DNA from: Croceibacterium ferulae
Lineage (GTDB): Bacteria; Pseudomonadota; Alphaproteobacteria; Sphingomonadales; Sphingomonadaceae
NCBI RefSeq assembly: GCF_003660445.1
Contig: NZ_QZVQ01000001.1
Span: forward strand, 1 to 64,000
Direction of reading: 5' to 3'
DNA length: 64,000 nt
The position numbers and the translations under genes are program-made. Under the pieces are notes generated by a model. The model had not been told where the DNA came from. It saw only the letters and a program-made list of their open reading frames with translations, and made no database searches. Numbering within the stretch: position 1 is the first letter of the stretch; every line of letters starts with the position of its first letter. Of the stretch, positions 25,323 to 33,923 are shown one piece after another.

Positions 25323-25751
25323 ATGATGAACATTCTCTATCAGACCAGTGCCTCGGCAACCGGCGGGCGGACCGGCAGCGCCAGCGTCGATGACGGCTCG
25401 CTGACGATCGCGCTCGTCACACCGAGGGAACTTGGCGGGCCCGGCGGCGAAGGCGCCAATCCGGAACAGCTGTTCGCGTGCGGCTACGCAGCCTGCTTCC
25501 TCAGCGCGCTGCGTTTCATCGCCGGGCGCCGGAAGGTCAGCCTGCCCGAAGACAGCAAGGTGACCGCGCAGGTCGGCATCGGCGCACGGCCCGACGGTGC
25601 CGGCTTCAGCCTCGATGTCGCCCTGTCCGTGTCGCTTCCCGGCGTGGAGTCGGACGTCGCGGCCGACCTGCTGCAGGAAGCGCACAGCGTGTGCCCCTAC
25701 TCCCATCTCGCTCGCGAAGGGCTGGATGTCCGCCTGAACCTGGCCGCCTGA
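25323..25751 (+). CDS. Organic hydroperoxide resistance protein, OsmC/Ohr family
   Basis: This 142-residue protein reduces organic hydroperoxides with a cysteine pair. The family pattern is clear: 'NPEQLFACGYAACFLSAL' with the peroxidatic Cys58, and 'HSVCPYSH' with the resolving Cys124. Cys53 is an extra cysteine close to the reactive one. ATG 25323 is preceded by AAGGAG; the open frame begins at 25290. It stands between the SDR (118 bp) and the exported hydrolase (28 bp), in a set that looks like a defence against reactive organic compounds. The OhrR-like regulator in this window is 8.6 kb away. Confidence 0.9.
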   Translation: MMNILYQTSASATGGRTGSASVDDGSLTIALVTPRELGGPGGEGANPEQLFACGYAACFLSALRFIAGRRKVSLPEDSKVTAQVGIGARPDGAGFSLDVALSVSLPGVESDVAADLLQEAHSVCPYSHLAREGLDVRLNLAA

Positions 25752-25779
25752 ACCCGCCCGCGAACACAGGAGATCCAAG

Positions 25780-26583
25780 ATGTTCCGCAAGATCATGAAG
25801 CTTTCCCTCGCTGCGGCCGCGATCGGCTTGGTGGGTGCAACCCTTTCGGGCACCGCGCAGGCACAACAGGCCACCGCAGCCGCCACTGCCAGCGTGAAGA
25901 ATGTCGTCCTGGTCCACGGCGCCTTTGCCGACGGTTCCGGCTGGCGCGCGGTCTACAATGACCTGACCGGGCGCGGCTACCGCGTCACCATTGTCCAGAA
26001 CCCGTTGACCTCCCTGGACGACGACGTCGCGGCAACGACCCGCGCACTGGACCAGCAGGATGGCCCCGCGATCCTTGTCGGCCACAGCTGGGGCGGGACG
26101 GTGATCACGGAGGCCGGGGTCCACCCCAAGGTCGCCGGCCTGGTCTATGTCTCCGCCCTGTCCCCCGATGCCGGCGAAACGACCGCGCAGCTGTATGACG
26201 GCTACACCACCCCGCCCGAATTCGTGATCAGGACCACGAGCGACGGCTTCGGCCATATCGACCCGGCCATGTTCAAGGCGGGCTTCGCCGCCGACACCAG
26301 CGATGCCGACGCCGCCTTCCTGCGCGACTCCCAGGTGCCGATCAACATGGCTTCCTTCACGCAGGAATTGACCCAGGCCGCCTGGCGCACCCGCCCCAGC
26401 TGGGCGATCATCCCGACCGACGACAAGGCGTTCGACCAGCGCATGCTGCAAGCCATGGCTGCGCGGATCGGCGCGGAGGTGACGGAGGTGAAGGCCAGCC
26501 ACGCGGTCTTCATGACCCAGCCCGAGGTGATTGCCCAGGTGATCGACCGCGCCGCCCACAGCGAGACGGTAGCGGCTCGCTGA
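25780..26583 (+). CDS. Exported alpha/beta hydrolase
   Basis: This 267-residue protein has a signal peptide ending at about 'GTAQAQQ' and an alpha/beta-hydrolase domain. 'VVLVHGAFADGSGWRAVYND' forms the oxyanion region, 'VGHSWGGTVI' carries the nucleophile, 'IPTDDKAF' supplies the likely acid and 'ASHAVFMTQPE' the histidine. The family resembles small esterases such as salicylate-ester hydrolases. It probably acts in the periplasm. It follows the Ohr gene by 28 bp and likely belongs to the same transcript. Confidence 0.87.
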   Translation: MFRKIMKLSLAAAAIGLVGATLSGTAQAQQATAAATASVKNVVLVHGAFADGSGWRAVYNDLTGRGYRVTIVQNPLTSLDDDVAATTRALDQQDGPAILVGHSWGGTVITEAGVHPKVAGLVYVSALSPDAGETTAQLYDGYTTPPEFVIRTTSDGFGHIDPAMFKAGFAADTSDADAAFLRDSQVPINMASFTQELTQAAWRTRPSWAIIPTDDKAFDQRMLQAMAARIGAEVTEVKASHAVFMTQPEVIAQVIDRAAHSETVAAR

Positions 26584-26673
26584 TCGATTGCTCTGGCCCG
26601 TCGGTGGCGGCGGGCATCATGCGATGATCTACCGCCTCCCTCTTTCACGCTGCCCTGCTATGAACCGGCCCTG

Positions 26674-27849
26674 ATGCGCGACACATTGCCTCCACTCTCC
26701 GCCTGGACTTCCGCCCTGGTGGCCACGGCTGTGGGCTTCGGCGGCACGATCGCGCTGGTCGTCCAGGCATTCCGCACAATGGGCGCTTCGGTGGAGCAGA
26801 CCGGATCTGCCATCACCGCGCTGTGCCTGGGCATCGCCGTCGCGGGCGCGGCGCTGTCGCTGCGGTTGCGCATCCCCGTCGTGCTGGCATGGTCGACGCC
26901 CGGCGCGGCACTGCTGGTCACGGCGCCGCCGACATCCTGGCCGGTCGCCTGCGGGGCATTTGCGCTGGCGGGGCTGATCGGGGTTGCCTTCGGCGCAGTG
27001 CCGTTCCTGGGTCGGCTGGCGGGCGCGATCCCGCCGCCGGTCGCGTCCGCGATGCTGGCCGGCGTCCTGCTCCCATTCGGGCTCGAAACCTTCCGGCAGG
27101 CGAATGCCGACCCGTTGTTCGTGCTGCTGCTCTGCGGCATCTTCGTGGCGGCGCGCCAGCGCGTGCCGCTATATGCGCTGCTGCTGGTCCTGGCCGTGGG
27201 TGTCGCCCTGACCCTGGCCCGCGGCGATCTCGGCACGCTTCCGGACGGCGCCACCTTCGGCAGCCTGGTCCCGGCCGGCATGGCGTTCGACGCCGGAGCG
27301 GTCTTGAGCATCGCCTTGCCGTTGTTCGTGGTCACGCTGGTGTCGCAGAACCTGCCGGGCATCGCCGTGCTGCAGCTCGCCGGCTACTCTCCGCGGCCCG
27401 GCCCACTCCTGGTCGGCACCGGCCTGGCCAGCGTGGCGGCGGCGCCGTTCGGTGCCCACGCCGTCAATCTCGCGGCGATCACCGCCGCACTATGCACCAG
27501 CCCCGACGCCGATCCCTCCAGAGAGCGGCGCTGGCGGGTCGCCCTGATCTATGCCGGCTTCTATCTTCTGCTGGCGATCTTCGCGCCCGCTCTCGTCCGC
27601 ACCTTCCTGGCGCTGCCGCACACGGCCATCGCCGTGCTGACGGGGCTGGCGATCGTGCCGACCCTATCCGGCGCGCTGGAGGCCATGCTGGCGAGCAGCG
27701 AGCATCGCGATGCGACGATCCTGACCCTGCTGGTGACCGCGTCCGGTCTGACACTGTTTGGCATCGGATCGGCCTTCTGGGGCATCGCGGCGGGTCTGGG
27801 CACGATTGCCGTTGCCAGAGTGCTGCGGCAGCGGAGGACACCTGTATGA
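26674..27849 (+). CDS. benE: BenE family (benzoate/H+ symporter-like) transporter
   Basis: This 391-residue membrane protein with about twelve helices matches the BenE family. Characteristic pieces are 'LSAWTSALVATAVGFGGT', 'RIPVVLAWSTPGAALL', 'AIPPPVASAMLAGVLLPFG', 'VSQNLPGIAVLQLAGY' and 'PFGAHAVNLAAITAALC'. The E. coli and Acinetobacter members are linked to benzoate uptake, but no benzoate catabolic genes are in this window, so the substrate is only a family inference. Its stop overlaps the start of the next gene (ATGA). A 90-bp gap separates it from the hydrolase. Confidence 0.9.
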   Translation: MRDTLPPLSAWTSALVATAVGFGGTIALVVQAFRTMGASVEQTGSAITALCLGIAVAGAALSLRLRIPVVLAWSTPGAALLVTAPPTSWPVACGAFALAGLIGVAFGAVPFLGRLAGAIPPPVASAMLAGVLLPFGLETFRQANADPLFVLLLCGIFVAARQRVPLYALLLVLAVGVALTLARGDLGTLPDGATFGSLVPAGMAFDAGAVLSIALPLFVVTLVSQNLPGIAVLQLAGYSPRPGPLLVGTGLASVAAAPFGAHAVNLAAITAALCTSPDADPSRERRWRVALIYAGFYLLLAIFAPALVRTFLALPHTAIAVLTGLAIVPTLSGALEAMLASSEHRDATILTLLVTASGLTLFGIGSAFWGIAAGLGTIAVARVLRQRRTPV

Positions 27850-28178
27850 AGCCGGTTCGCCGACGAATCATCCCTGCGGTCGCCGCAGCCACGCTGGCGC
27901 TGCTCGGCGCCATGCTGTGGGTCATGGGGTCTACTGTGGTGATCGACCGGTCGCGAAACGTCCTCTCCGCCACGATCACCGACAGCGGCGGGACAACACA
28001 AGCCCTGCATCGGCTGCCCGGCCGGATCTTCTATACGATACCGCGCATCGAAGGCGCCATCGCGCTTCGCTGCCGCGACGGCTCGCGCGAGCAATGGAGC
28101 TATGTGACGCAGCACATGCACAGCTGGCTGCATGTCCGGCCGGGTGACGGCTGCAGCCGGGTCGTTCAACTGGGCTGA
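27846..28178 (+). CDS. Small membrane-anchored protein coupled to benE
   Basis: This 110-residue protein has a basic N-terminus and one hydrophobic helix ('IIPAVAAATLALLGAMLWVM'), then a soluble domain with 'VVIDRSRNVLSATITDSGG' and 'IEGAIALRCRDGSREQWSYVTQHMHSWL'. Two cysteines ('LRCRDG', 'DGCSRV') could pair outside the membrane. The ATG overlaps the benE stop by four bases, so co-translation is likely. The 3' end overlaps the convergent regulator gene by 13 bases. I do not recognise a family. Confidence 0.75.
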   Translation: MKPVRRRIIPAVAAATLALLGAMLWVMGSTVVIDRSRNVLSATITDSGGTTQALHRLPGRIFYTIPRIEGAIALRCRDGSREQWSYVTQHMHSWLHVRPGDGCSRVVQLG

Positions 28179-29320
28179 TCGGCAGCGGCAGATGCGTGCC
28201 GGACGGTGCGGCCCGCAACTGCGTCGGCGCCACGACCCTGCCCGCGCATCCGGCGGTTCATGGCGCGCAGCCGCAGTTCGTCCGAGGCGATCGCCGCCAG
28301 CGTCGCGATGATCTGCGCGCCCCGCTGGTCCAGCTTGCGCGGCGCATGGTCGATCACGCACAGCGATCCGACGACAAATCCGTCCTCGTCCAGCACAGGA
28401 GCCCCGGCGTAGAAGCGGAAGCGCGGATCGCCGGCAACTGCCGGATTGTCGGCGAAGCGGGGGTCCTGCGCCAGGTCCTCCACGGCGAACACCTCCCGCT
28501 GCATGATGGTATGATTGCAGAACGCCCAACTGCGCGGCGTTTCCGCCAGGTCCAGTCCCACACGGGACTTGAACCATTGCCGCGACGGCGTGAGCAGCGT
28601 CATCAGCGCGACCGGCGTGTCCAGCATCTGCGAAGCGAGCCAGGTCAGCCGGTCGAACGCATCCTCCGGCTCCGTGTCGAGCAGGCCGGCACGCTCCAGC
28701 GCCAGCAGCCGCTCCCCCTCGTTCAGCGCGACCGGCACGCCTTCCTCGATTTCGGCAGGCGCGTCCTGACCCTCTTCCACCAGCGTGGCCAATATCGAGT
28801 CCCGCGCGTCCTCTGCCGTGGCCACGATGACGGACCGCGCCGGATCGCCGGAAAGGTCCGGCTGCGCGCCCACCACCAGGATCCGGCTGCCCGCGACGGC
28901 CGGATTGGCGGCGAGGCTGTGCAGCAGCGGCGTGCGATCCGGTCCGTCCGGCTGGACATCGACGATGATGGCATGGGGGTGGAGCGACCCGATGGCCACC
29001 AGCGCGGCCAGCACGTCGGAGAATGCCTCGATCGTGAACTCCCCGGTGGCGGCGAACAGCTGGCGATAGGTGCCCAGGCGTTCCTCCGACCCGATGATGA
29101 CGATCATCGCGGATGGACGATGCCCATCGCGCCGCGCGTTCTTCTGCCGGCCCTCGATGATGGTCATTACGTCCGTGCGGTACACGCGGCGATGGCCGCC
29201 CGGCGTCTTCCAGGACGGGATCGTGCCGCCCTCGATCAGCAGCTGCGCTGTGCGCGTGGACACGCCCAGGATCTTTGCGGTTTCCGCGGTGGTCAGGATG
29301 TCCTTGTCTGTCTTCGCCAT
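28166..29320 (-). CDS. Excisionase-type HTH, receiver-like and GAF domain regulator
   Basis: This 384-residue protein opens with a MerR/excisionase-type helix-turn-helix ('LTTAETAKILGVSTRTAQLL', then 'SWKTPGGHRRVYRTDV'). Residues of about 70-180 form a receiver-like fold ('AMIVIIGSEERLGTYRQLF', 'HAIIVDVQPDG', 'RILVVGAQPD'). The C-terminal half is a GAF domain of the type found with phytochrome-like kinases ('FDRLTWLASQMLDTPVALMT', 'VGLDLAETPRSWAFCNHTI', 'FYAGAPVLDEDGFVVGSLCV'). ATG 29320 is preferred over TTG 29326. It probably is a DNA-binding sensor. It lies 77 bp behind the OmpR-type regulator on the same strand, and the two may act together. Confidence 0.82.
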   Translation of the reverse strand: MAKTDKDILTTAETAKILGVSTRTAQLLIEGGTIPSWKTPGGHRRVYRTDVMTIIEGRQKNARRDGHRPSAMIVIIGSEERLGTYRQLFAATGEFTIEAFSDVLAALVAIGSLHPHAIIVDVQPDGPDRTPLLHSLAANPAVAGSRILVVGAQPDLSGDPARSVIVATAEDARDSILATLVEEGQDAPAEIEEGVPVALNEGERLLALERAGLLDTEPEDAFDRLTWLASQMLDTPVALMTLLTPSRQWFKSRVGLDLAETPRSWAFCNHTIMQREVFAVEDLAQDPRFADNPAVAGDPRFRFYAGAPVLDEDGFVVGSLCVIDHAPRKLDQRGAQIIATLAAIASDELRLRAMNRRMRGQGRGADAVAGRTVRHASAAADQPS

Positions 29321-29397
29321 CACCAATCCCTAACAGAGGCCGGACAGAACGAGCAACGCGCCGCCGGCCCGCCAGTTGGGGACAGGCACCCCGCGGA

Positions 29398-30156
29398 TCA
29401 ATACAGCGGCTCCACCTCCGCCGCGAAGCGGTAGCCGAAGCTGCGATCGGTGGTGATCAGCTTGCCCGCCCCGGCATGCTTGTCGAGCTTGCGCCTGAGC
29501 CGCAGAATCTGGACGTCGATGCTCCGGTCCGAAATGTCCTCGTGCGTCCGGGTTGCCCGCATCAGGTGCAGGCGTGTCAGCGTCCGGCCAGGCGCACCGA
29601 GCAACGCGCAGAGCAGGCTGTACTCGCTGCGCGTCAGCGCAACCGCCGCACCGGCGGGGGATACCAAGTCGCGGGTGGCGTGGCGCAGTTCGCACCCGGC
29701 GAAGCGGTAACCGCCCCGTGTCGGCTGCGGCGCCGTGCGGCCCAGTTCCTGCCGTCGCAGGATCGCCCGCGCGCGGGCCAGCAGTTCGTGCAGGTTCAGC
29801 GCGCCGCTCATGAAGTCGTCGGCGCCCAGCTCCAGGCCGACGACCCGCTCCACCCCGTCGTCCTGCCCGTCCTTGTACATGATCAGCGGCACCTGCGATC
29901 GGGTGCGGATCTGCCGCAGGACATCCAGCCCGTCCGCCATCTTCAGCCGGGCATTCAGCGTGACGAGGCTCAGCTGCCTGGACTGCAGGTGACGGGGGAT
30001 GTCGCGCTGGTCCGCGCCAATGGCGGACCATTGATGATCGGTCAGGTAGGCGACGATGGCGTTGCGGATCTTCGGGTTTTCTTCGACGACCAGCACACGG
30101 CCGACGGGACTGGCGCGGGCAGGCGTGAAATCCTGCGCTGCAGAGACATTGTTCAT
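29398..30156 (-). CDS. OmpR/PhoB-type regulator with degenerate receiver domain
   Basis: This 252-residue protein has the OmpR arrangement: a receiver domain (residues 20-130) and a winged-helix effector ('VALTRSEYSLLCALLGAPG', 'DRSIDVQILRLRRKLDKH', 'ITTDRSFGYRF'). The receiver lacks key phosphorylation residues. The acceptor aspartate is Asn68 ('LVTLNARLKMADG'), the switch Thr/Ser position is Lys95 and the conserved lysine is Gly118 ('ADDFMSGALN'). It should therefore work without phosphorylation, like other atypical regulators. ATG 30156 fits the family; the frame is open to 30222. It lies between a GMC oxidoreductase and the HTH-GAF gene, all on one strand, and has no kinase partner nearby. 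Confidence 0.88.
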   Translation of the reverse strand: MNNVSAAQDFTPARASPVGRVLVVEENPKIRNAIVAYLTDHQWSAIGADQRDIPRHLQSRQLSLVTLNARLKMADGLDVLRQIRTRSQVPLIMYKDGQDDGVERVVGLELGADDFMSGALNLHELLARARAILRRQELGRTAPQPTRGGYRFAGCELRHATRDLVSPAGAAVALTRSEYSLLCALLGAPGRTLTRLHLMRATRTHEDISDRSIDVQILRLRRKLDKHAGAGKLITTDRSFGYRFAAEVEPLY

Positions 30157-30232
30157 AGGCGGGTCCGGGTGGGCAAGGCATGGCTGGGGGCCCTTGCGGC
30201 CACGCCATCTGCGCGGTCGCAAGGGGCGTCGA

Positions 30233-31846
30233 TCACAGCAGGTGCGTGGCGCGGATCGCTTCCGCCGCCCGTTCGCCGATGATCGCGCACGGGGCCTGCG
30301 TGTTTCCGGTGGTCACCCGCGGCATGATCGATCCGTCGGCAATCCGCAGGCCTTCAATGCCATAGACGCGCAGCGATCCGTCCACGACCGACATCGCATC
30401 GCGCCCCATCTTGGCCGTGCAGGTCTGGTGCCAGTAGGTGACTGCCGCATCGCGCACATAGTTGCGCAGGGCATCGCCCTTCAGATTGCCCGGCATCACC
30501 TCGCGCGTCACCAGCGGGCGGAACGCCTGCGCATTGCCCAGGTCACGGCACAGTTCGACGCAGGCCATCGCCGCTTCCATGTCGGCCGGATCGGACAGCA
30601 TGTTGGCGTCGATCTCCAGCGCAGCCAGTGGATCGGCGCTCTGCAGGCGCAGCCGGCCCCGGCTGTGCGGGCGGGCCAGACCGGCGAACATCGTCCAGCC
30701 ATGCTCCGGCACGCCAAGCACGGCCGTGCGGTCGCTAGGGACGGGAAACTCGACCTGACAGAACAGCAGGTCGGGCGTCTCCAGATCGGGTCGACTCTTC
30801 CAGTACAGCTTCGCCTCGCTGCCGCTATTCCGCGGTGCGATCGGCTCCTTGTACTCCCAGGTGCAGCCGAAGGAGACATGGTCCTGCAGGTTGGCACCTA
30901 CGCCGGGCAGGTGCTGAACGACCGGCAGGCCCACCCGCTTCAGCTCGTTCTCGTCGCCGATGCCGGAATGCATCAGGATCTTGGGCGTCTGCATCGCGCC
31001 CATGGACAGCACCACCTCGTGCCGCGCCGTGATGCTCCGCCGCTCGCCGCCGCGCAGGATCTCGACGCCGGTGGCGCGCTTCCCGTCCAGGATCACCCGC
31101 AGCACCGTGGTGTCGGTCAACACCGTCAGGTTCGGGCGATCCATCCAGGGCCGGACATAGGCCTGGAACAACGAGTGCCGGCGACCGTCGCGGACCAGCA
31201 TGTCGGTGATCGCGGCGCCGCCCTGCCCTTCCATCATGCGGCCATTGGGGTTGTCGAACCGGGGAATGCCGAGCTCGCCCGCCGCATCCAGCATGGCATA
31301 AGCCACCGGGCTGGGATCGGCGGCCGGCTGCACCCACACCGGGCCACCGGTGCCGCGATATTCAGGATCGGGCGTGCCCTGCCAGTTCTCGATGCGCTTG
31401 TAGGTCTCCAGGACGTTGGCGTAGCTCCAGCGATCGTCGCCTGCTTCGGCGGCGAAGAAGTCCCAGTCGCTGCGATGCCCGCGCGCCCAGACCATCACGT
31501 TCACGCTCGACCCGCCGCCCAGCACCTTGCCCATGGACATGGACAGCGCACGGCCGTTCAGATGCGGGTTGGGCTTGGCGACGAAGCCCCAGTCACGCTC
31601 GCTGCCCAGATTGACGGGCCACTGGCCGGGATCCTGCACCTGCTCCCCCTCGTCGCTGCCGCCGGCTTCGATCAGCAGCACCTGCACGCCGTCATGTTCC
31701 GCCAGCCGCCGCGCCAGCACGGAGCCGGATGCCCCGGCTCCACACACGATGAAGTCGTAAGCTGGCCTCAGTTCGGCATTCAGCCGCGCCTGGTTCTCGC
31801 TCGCGCGGCGGCGGAAAGCGTCATCATTCTGGTCCGTATAGGTCAC
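30233..31846 (-). CDS. GMC family oxidoreductase (choline dehydrogenase-like)
   Basis: This 537-residue flavoenzyme belongs to the glucose-methanol-choline family. It has the FAD motif 'FIVCGAGASGSVLARRLAE', 'LLIEAGGSDEGE', the first signature around 'MGKVLGGGSSVNVMVWARG', the second signature 'VLSMGAMQTPKILMHSGIG', and the active-site histidine region 'VTYWHQTCTAKMG'. Such enzymes oxidise primary or secondary alcohols. The start is GTG 31846, seven bases behind GAAGGAG; upstream open frame to 31906 is not supported. The gene stands first in a minus-strand series with the atypical regulator (76 bp on). The alcohol substrate is unknown. Confidence 0.92.
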   Translation of the reverse strand: MTYTDQNDDAFRRRASENQARLNAELRPAYDFIVCGAGASGSVLARRLAEHDGVQVLLIEAGGSDEGEQVQDPGQWPVNLGSERDWGFVAKPNPHLNGRALSMSMGKVLGGGSSVNVMVWARGHRSDWDFFAAEAGDDRWSYANVLETYKRIENWQGTPDPEYRGTGGPVWVQPAADPSPVAYAMLDAAGELGIPRFDNPNGRMMEGQGGAAITDMLVRDGRRHSLFQAYVRPWMDRPNLTVLTDTTVLRVILDGKRATGVEILRGGERRSITARHEVVLSMGAMQTPKILMHSGIGDENELKRVGLPVVQHLPGVGANLQDHVSFGCTWEYKEPIAPRNSGSEAKLYWKSRPDLETPDLLFCQVEFPVPSDRTAVLGVPEHGWTMFAGLARPHSRGRLRLQSADPLAALEIDANMLSDPADMEAAMACVELCRDLGNAQAFRPLVTREVMPGNLKGDALRNYVRDAAVTYWHQTCTAKMGRDAMSVVDGSLRVYGIEGLRIADGSIMPRVTTGNTQAPCAIIGERAAEAIRATHLL

Positions 31847-32031
31847 TGCGTGCTCCTTCTCTGTCCTGCTGAGTTCCGGTGGAGCCCCCTCAGCAGTGCA
31901 GGTCACGAGACGCAGGATCCCCGTGCAGCAGCCGCCAGGCGGAGGCAGGCACGAGTCGTCGGCACCACCTGGCTTCTAAGTATCAATTCTATCAGTTTTG
32001 GCAATGCCAGCATTTCTTCTTTCTATGTCCA

Positions 32032-32898
32032 TCAGCCTCTTCGACCGAACACGAACGTCGCCAAGGGCGCGACCTCGACCTCCACATCGACATAGCCGTC
32101 TGCTCGCAGCAGCTCCCGAAGCTCCATCGGATCGGTAATCTCGCCTCCGCCGCGCAGGGTCCGCAGCGACGCCATGATGCCCCCGAACGGATCGTCCGGG
32201 GTGGTGTAAAGCGCCGCGACGAGCCAACCTCCACTGCGGGTTGCAGCGGCGATCCGCGCCGTCGCCGCCTCCACCACCGCCCGGTTCATGAACATGGTCG
32301 GCAGCCAGGCCAGCGTGTAGCGGAGCTCTGGTTCAAGTGCGGTCACGTCGAGATTGCGCAGCCGGATGCGATCGGCATGCAGGCTGGCGGCGATGTTCTC
32401 CGCAGCCAGCCGCAGGGCAGGCTCCCAGATGTCGATCGCATCGATCCGCAGCTCGGGGCAGGCGTCCGCCGCTCTCAGCGCGATCCCCCCGACGCCAGTC
32501 CCCACATCCAGGAACGTGCCAGCCAAGGCATCACGCAGCAGGGGCCGCGTTTCCGCCAGGGCAAATATCCGATCGAATGCATGACTGGAGGCCCGGCCCA
32601 TGACTTGCAGCAGCTCCGGCGCCTGCACCTGCCACCCCGCCGTGCGTGCAGGATCACGGAACAGTTCGCCGGCTTCGGCCAGTGCCATTCCGATCATCGT
32701 GAGTATCGTTGCGCCGTCCGACATCTGAAGATCGGCCGCCGCATCGCCCAAGACCATGCGGGCGCCGCGCTCGATCTGCTCCTGGATGGCGGCGTCGACC
32801 TTGCCTGCAGATCGCAGCTTTGCAGCGGCGCCGACCACGGCCAGCATCCGTGCCGCCCGGGTGAGGTGCTGGACCTCGCGCATCAGAGCTTCCGACAT
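32032..32898 (-). CDS. SAM-dependent methyltransferase
   Basis: This 288-residue class I methyltransferase has motif I 'FLDVGTGVGGIAL' and 'IDAIDIWEPALRLA' (acidic end of strand 2), and a later strand 'YTLAWLPTMFMN' with the post-motif region. The first ~110 residues are helical without the SAM motif, resembling the dimerisation domain of plant-type O-methyltransferases. GGAG precedes ATG 32898. It is third in a series with the 85-residue protein and the DoxX protein on this strand (46-bp and 1-bp distances). The acceptor is unknown. About 185 bp of non-coding DNA separates its end from the GMC start. Confidence 0.85.
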   Translation of the reverse strand: MSEALMREVQHLTRAARMLAVVGAAAKLRSAGKVDAAIQEQIERGARMVLGDAAADLQMSDGATILTMIGMALAEAGELFRDPARTAGWQVQAPELLQVMGRASSHAFDRIFALAETRPLLRDALAGTFLDVGTGVGGIALRAADACPELRIDAIDIWEPALRLAAENIAASLHADRIRLRNLDVTALEPELRYTLAWLPTMFMNRAVVEAATARIAAATRSGGWLVAALYTTPDDPFGGIMASLRTLRGGGEITDPMELRELLRADGYVDVEVEVAPLATFVFGRRG

Positions 32899-32944
32899 GT
32901 TGCATACTCCATTGAAAGTTCAGGTTGGCAGTGGCGGGCACAGG

Positions 32945-33202
32945 TCAGGGGCAGGTGGCGCCGGGATCATGCCGCCAGACCTGCGCCTGCGGCATCATGC
33001 GTCTGGCCTCGATCCGCGGGTCCTCGCATAGGAGGTCGTTCGGGGCTGCCAGCGGGAGAGCCAGCGGGTAACGGGCTGACGGATCGAGTGTCCCCGCAGA
33101 AGATGCCGGTGCCGCCGGGTATTCAGGTTCATCGAACACGTCCCAGATCAGCAGCGATGCCGTCGCCACGAAGGACAGGCCGGCACAGGTCACCGGGTGC
33201 AT
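32945..33202 (-). CDS. Small single-helix hypothetical protein
   Basis: This 85-residue protein begins 'MHPVTCAGLSFVATASLLIW', one membrane helix or an uncleaved signal. A short Pro/Ala-rich outer region with 'LPLAAPNDLLCEDPRIEARR' follows. The start overlaps the DoxX stop (TGATG), which supports translation. The methyltransferase begins 46 bp downstream. No family is recognised. Confidence 0.6.
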   Translation of the reverse strand: MHPVTCAGLSFVATASLLIWDVFDEPEYPAAPASSAGTLDPSARYPLALPLAAPNDLLCEDPRIEARRMMPQAQVWRHDPGATCP

Positions 33203-33612
33203 CACGCCGCGGGACTCCGCGCGGAGAGGATCGCGACCACCAGCAGGCCGCCGATGATCCCGACATGCTCCACCGATGTGTGGAAGGCGATGGTTCGGAA
33301 CGGCTCCTCCGTCATGGCCCAGAAGCGATGGACCAGCAGGATGGTCAGCCCGGTAAATACGCTCAGCGCACCCGCCCCGATCCAAGTCCACCGGCCGCTG
33401 ATGACGAGCGCAGATGCCAGGAGTTGCGTGGCAATTGTGGCGAGGTTGAAGGCAGCCGCCGGCTCCAGTCCGGCGCGGGCCATCTCGGCGGCGCCGCTGT
33501 CGAAGTGGACGAGCTTTGACAGCCCGCTGATCCAGAATGGCGCGGTCAGCAGGCTGCGCGCAGCGATCTCTGTTGCCGGGTGGCGCAGGGGGTCCTGCAC
33601 GAGCTGGTGCAT
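33202..33612 (-). CDS. DoxX family membrane protein
   Basis: This 136-residue protein has four hydrophobic helices: 'SLLTAPFWISGLSKLVHF', 'AAAFNLATIATQLLASALVIS', 'WIGAGALSVFTGLTILLVH' and 'VGIIGGLLVVAILSA'. The pattern and length fit the DoxX family of quinone-linked or oxidative-stress-related membrane proteins. ATG 33612 stands behind a CGGAG site; the open frame reaches 34122 but that part has no coding logic. It leads a three-gene unit and faces an OhrR-like regulator 311 bp away. Confidence 0.82.
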   Translation of the reverse strand: MHQLVQDPLRHPATEIAARSLLTAPFWISGLSKLVHFDSGAAEMARAGLEPAAAFNLATIATQLLASALVISGRWTWIGAGALSVFTGLTILLVHRFWAMTEEPFRTIAFHTSVEHVGIIGGLLVVAILSARSPAA

Positions 33613-33923
33613 GTTGTTTCTCCGTTGGCGGTGAGTGGGTCGGTCGGGCCGACCGACCGCGTCGCGCGCACGGACATAGGCCGCGTGGTGCATGCGGGCG
33701 GTGATGGTCGATGTGGGACTTCGGTTCGGCACCATTGCCGACAGCCTGATCTCGCCGCGTGTGGTTACGGCGGAATGGCGGGATGCGCGGCACGCGCTAC
33801 CTGCGTAGCTTTCCGGCTCGATTTTCCAGGTGGAGAGAGATGCCCGCGTGCGCGACCCTGCCCTTGCGCGATCAAGTATTACCGCGATATCCGTGCATTG
33901 ATCGACAGGTGCAAGGAACTGAA
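33613..33923. other. 311-bp gap between doxX-like and marR-like genes
   Basis: No gene is supported here. The region carries the upstream sequences of two divergent genes and so should hold both promoters and the operator of the MarR/OhrR-type regulator. I could not see a clear long palindrome. Confidence 0.5.

Noticed and set aside
30056-32095. 679-codon plus-strand frame over the GMC oxidoreductase
   Set aside because: Antisense to clear FAD and GMC signatures; its translation is Arg/His/Gln-rich without recognisable domains.
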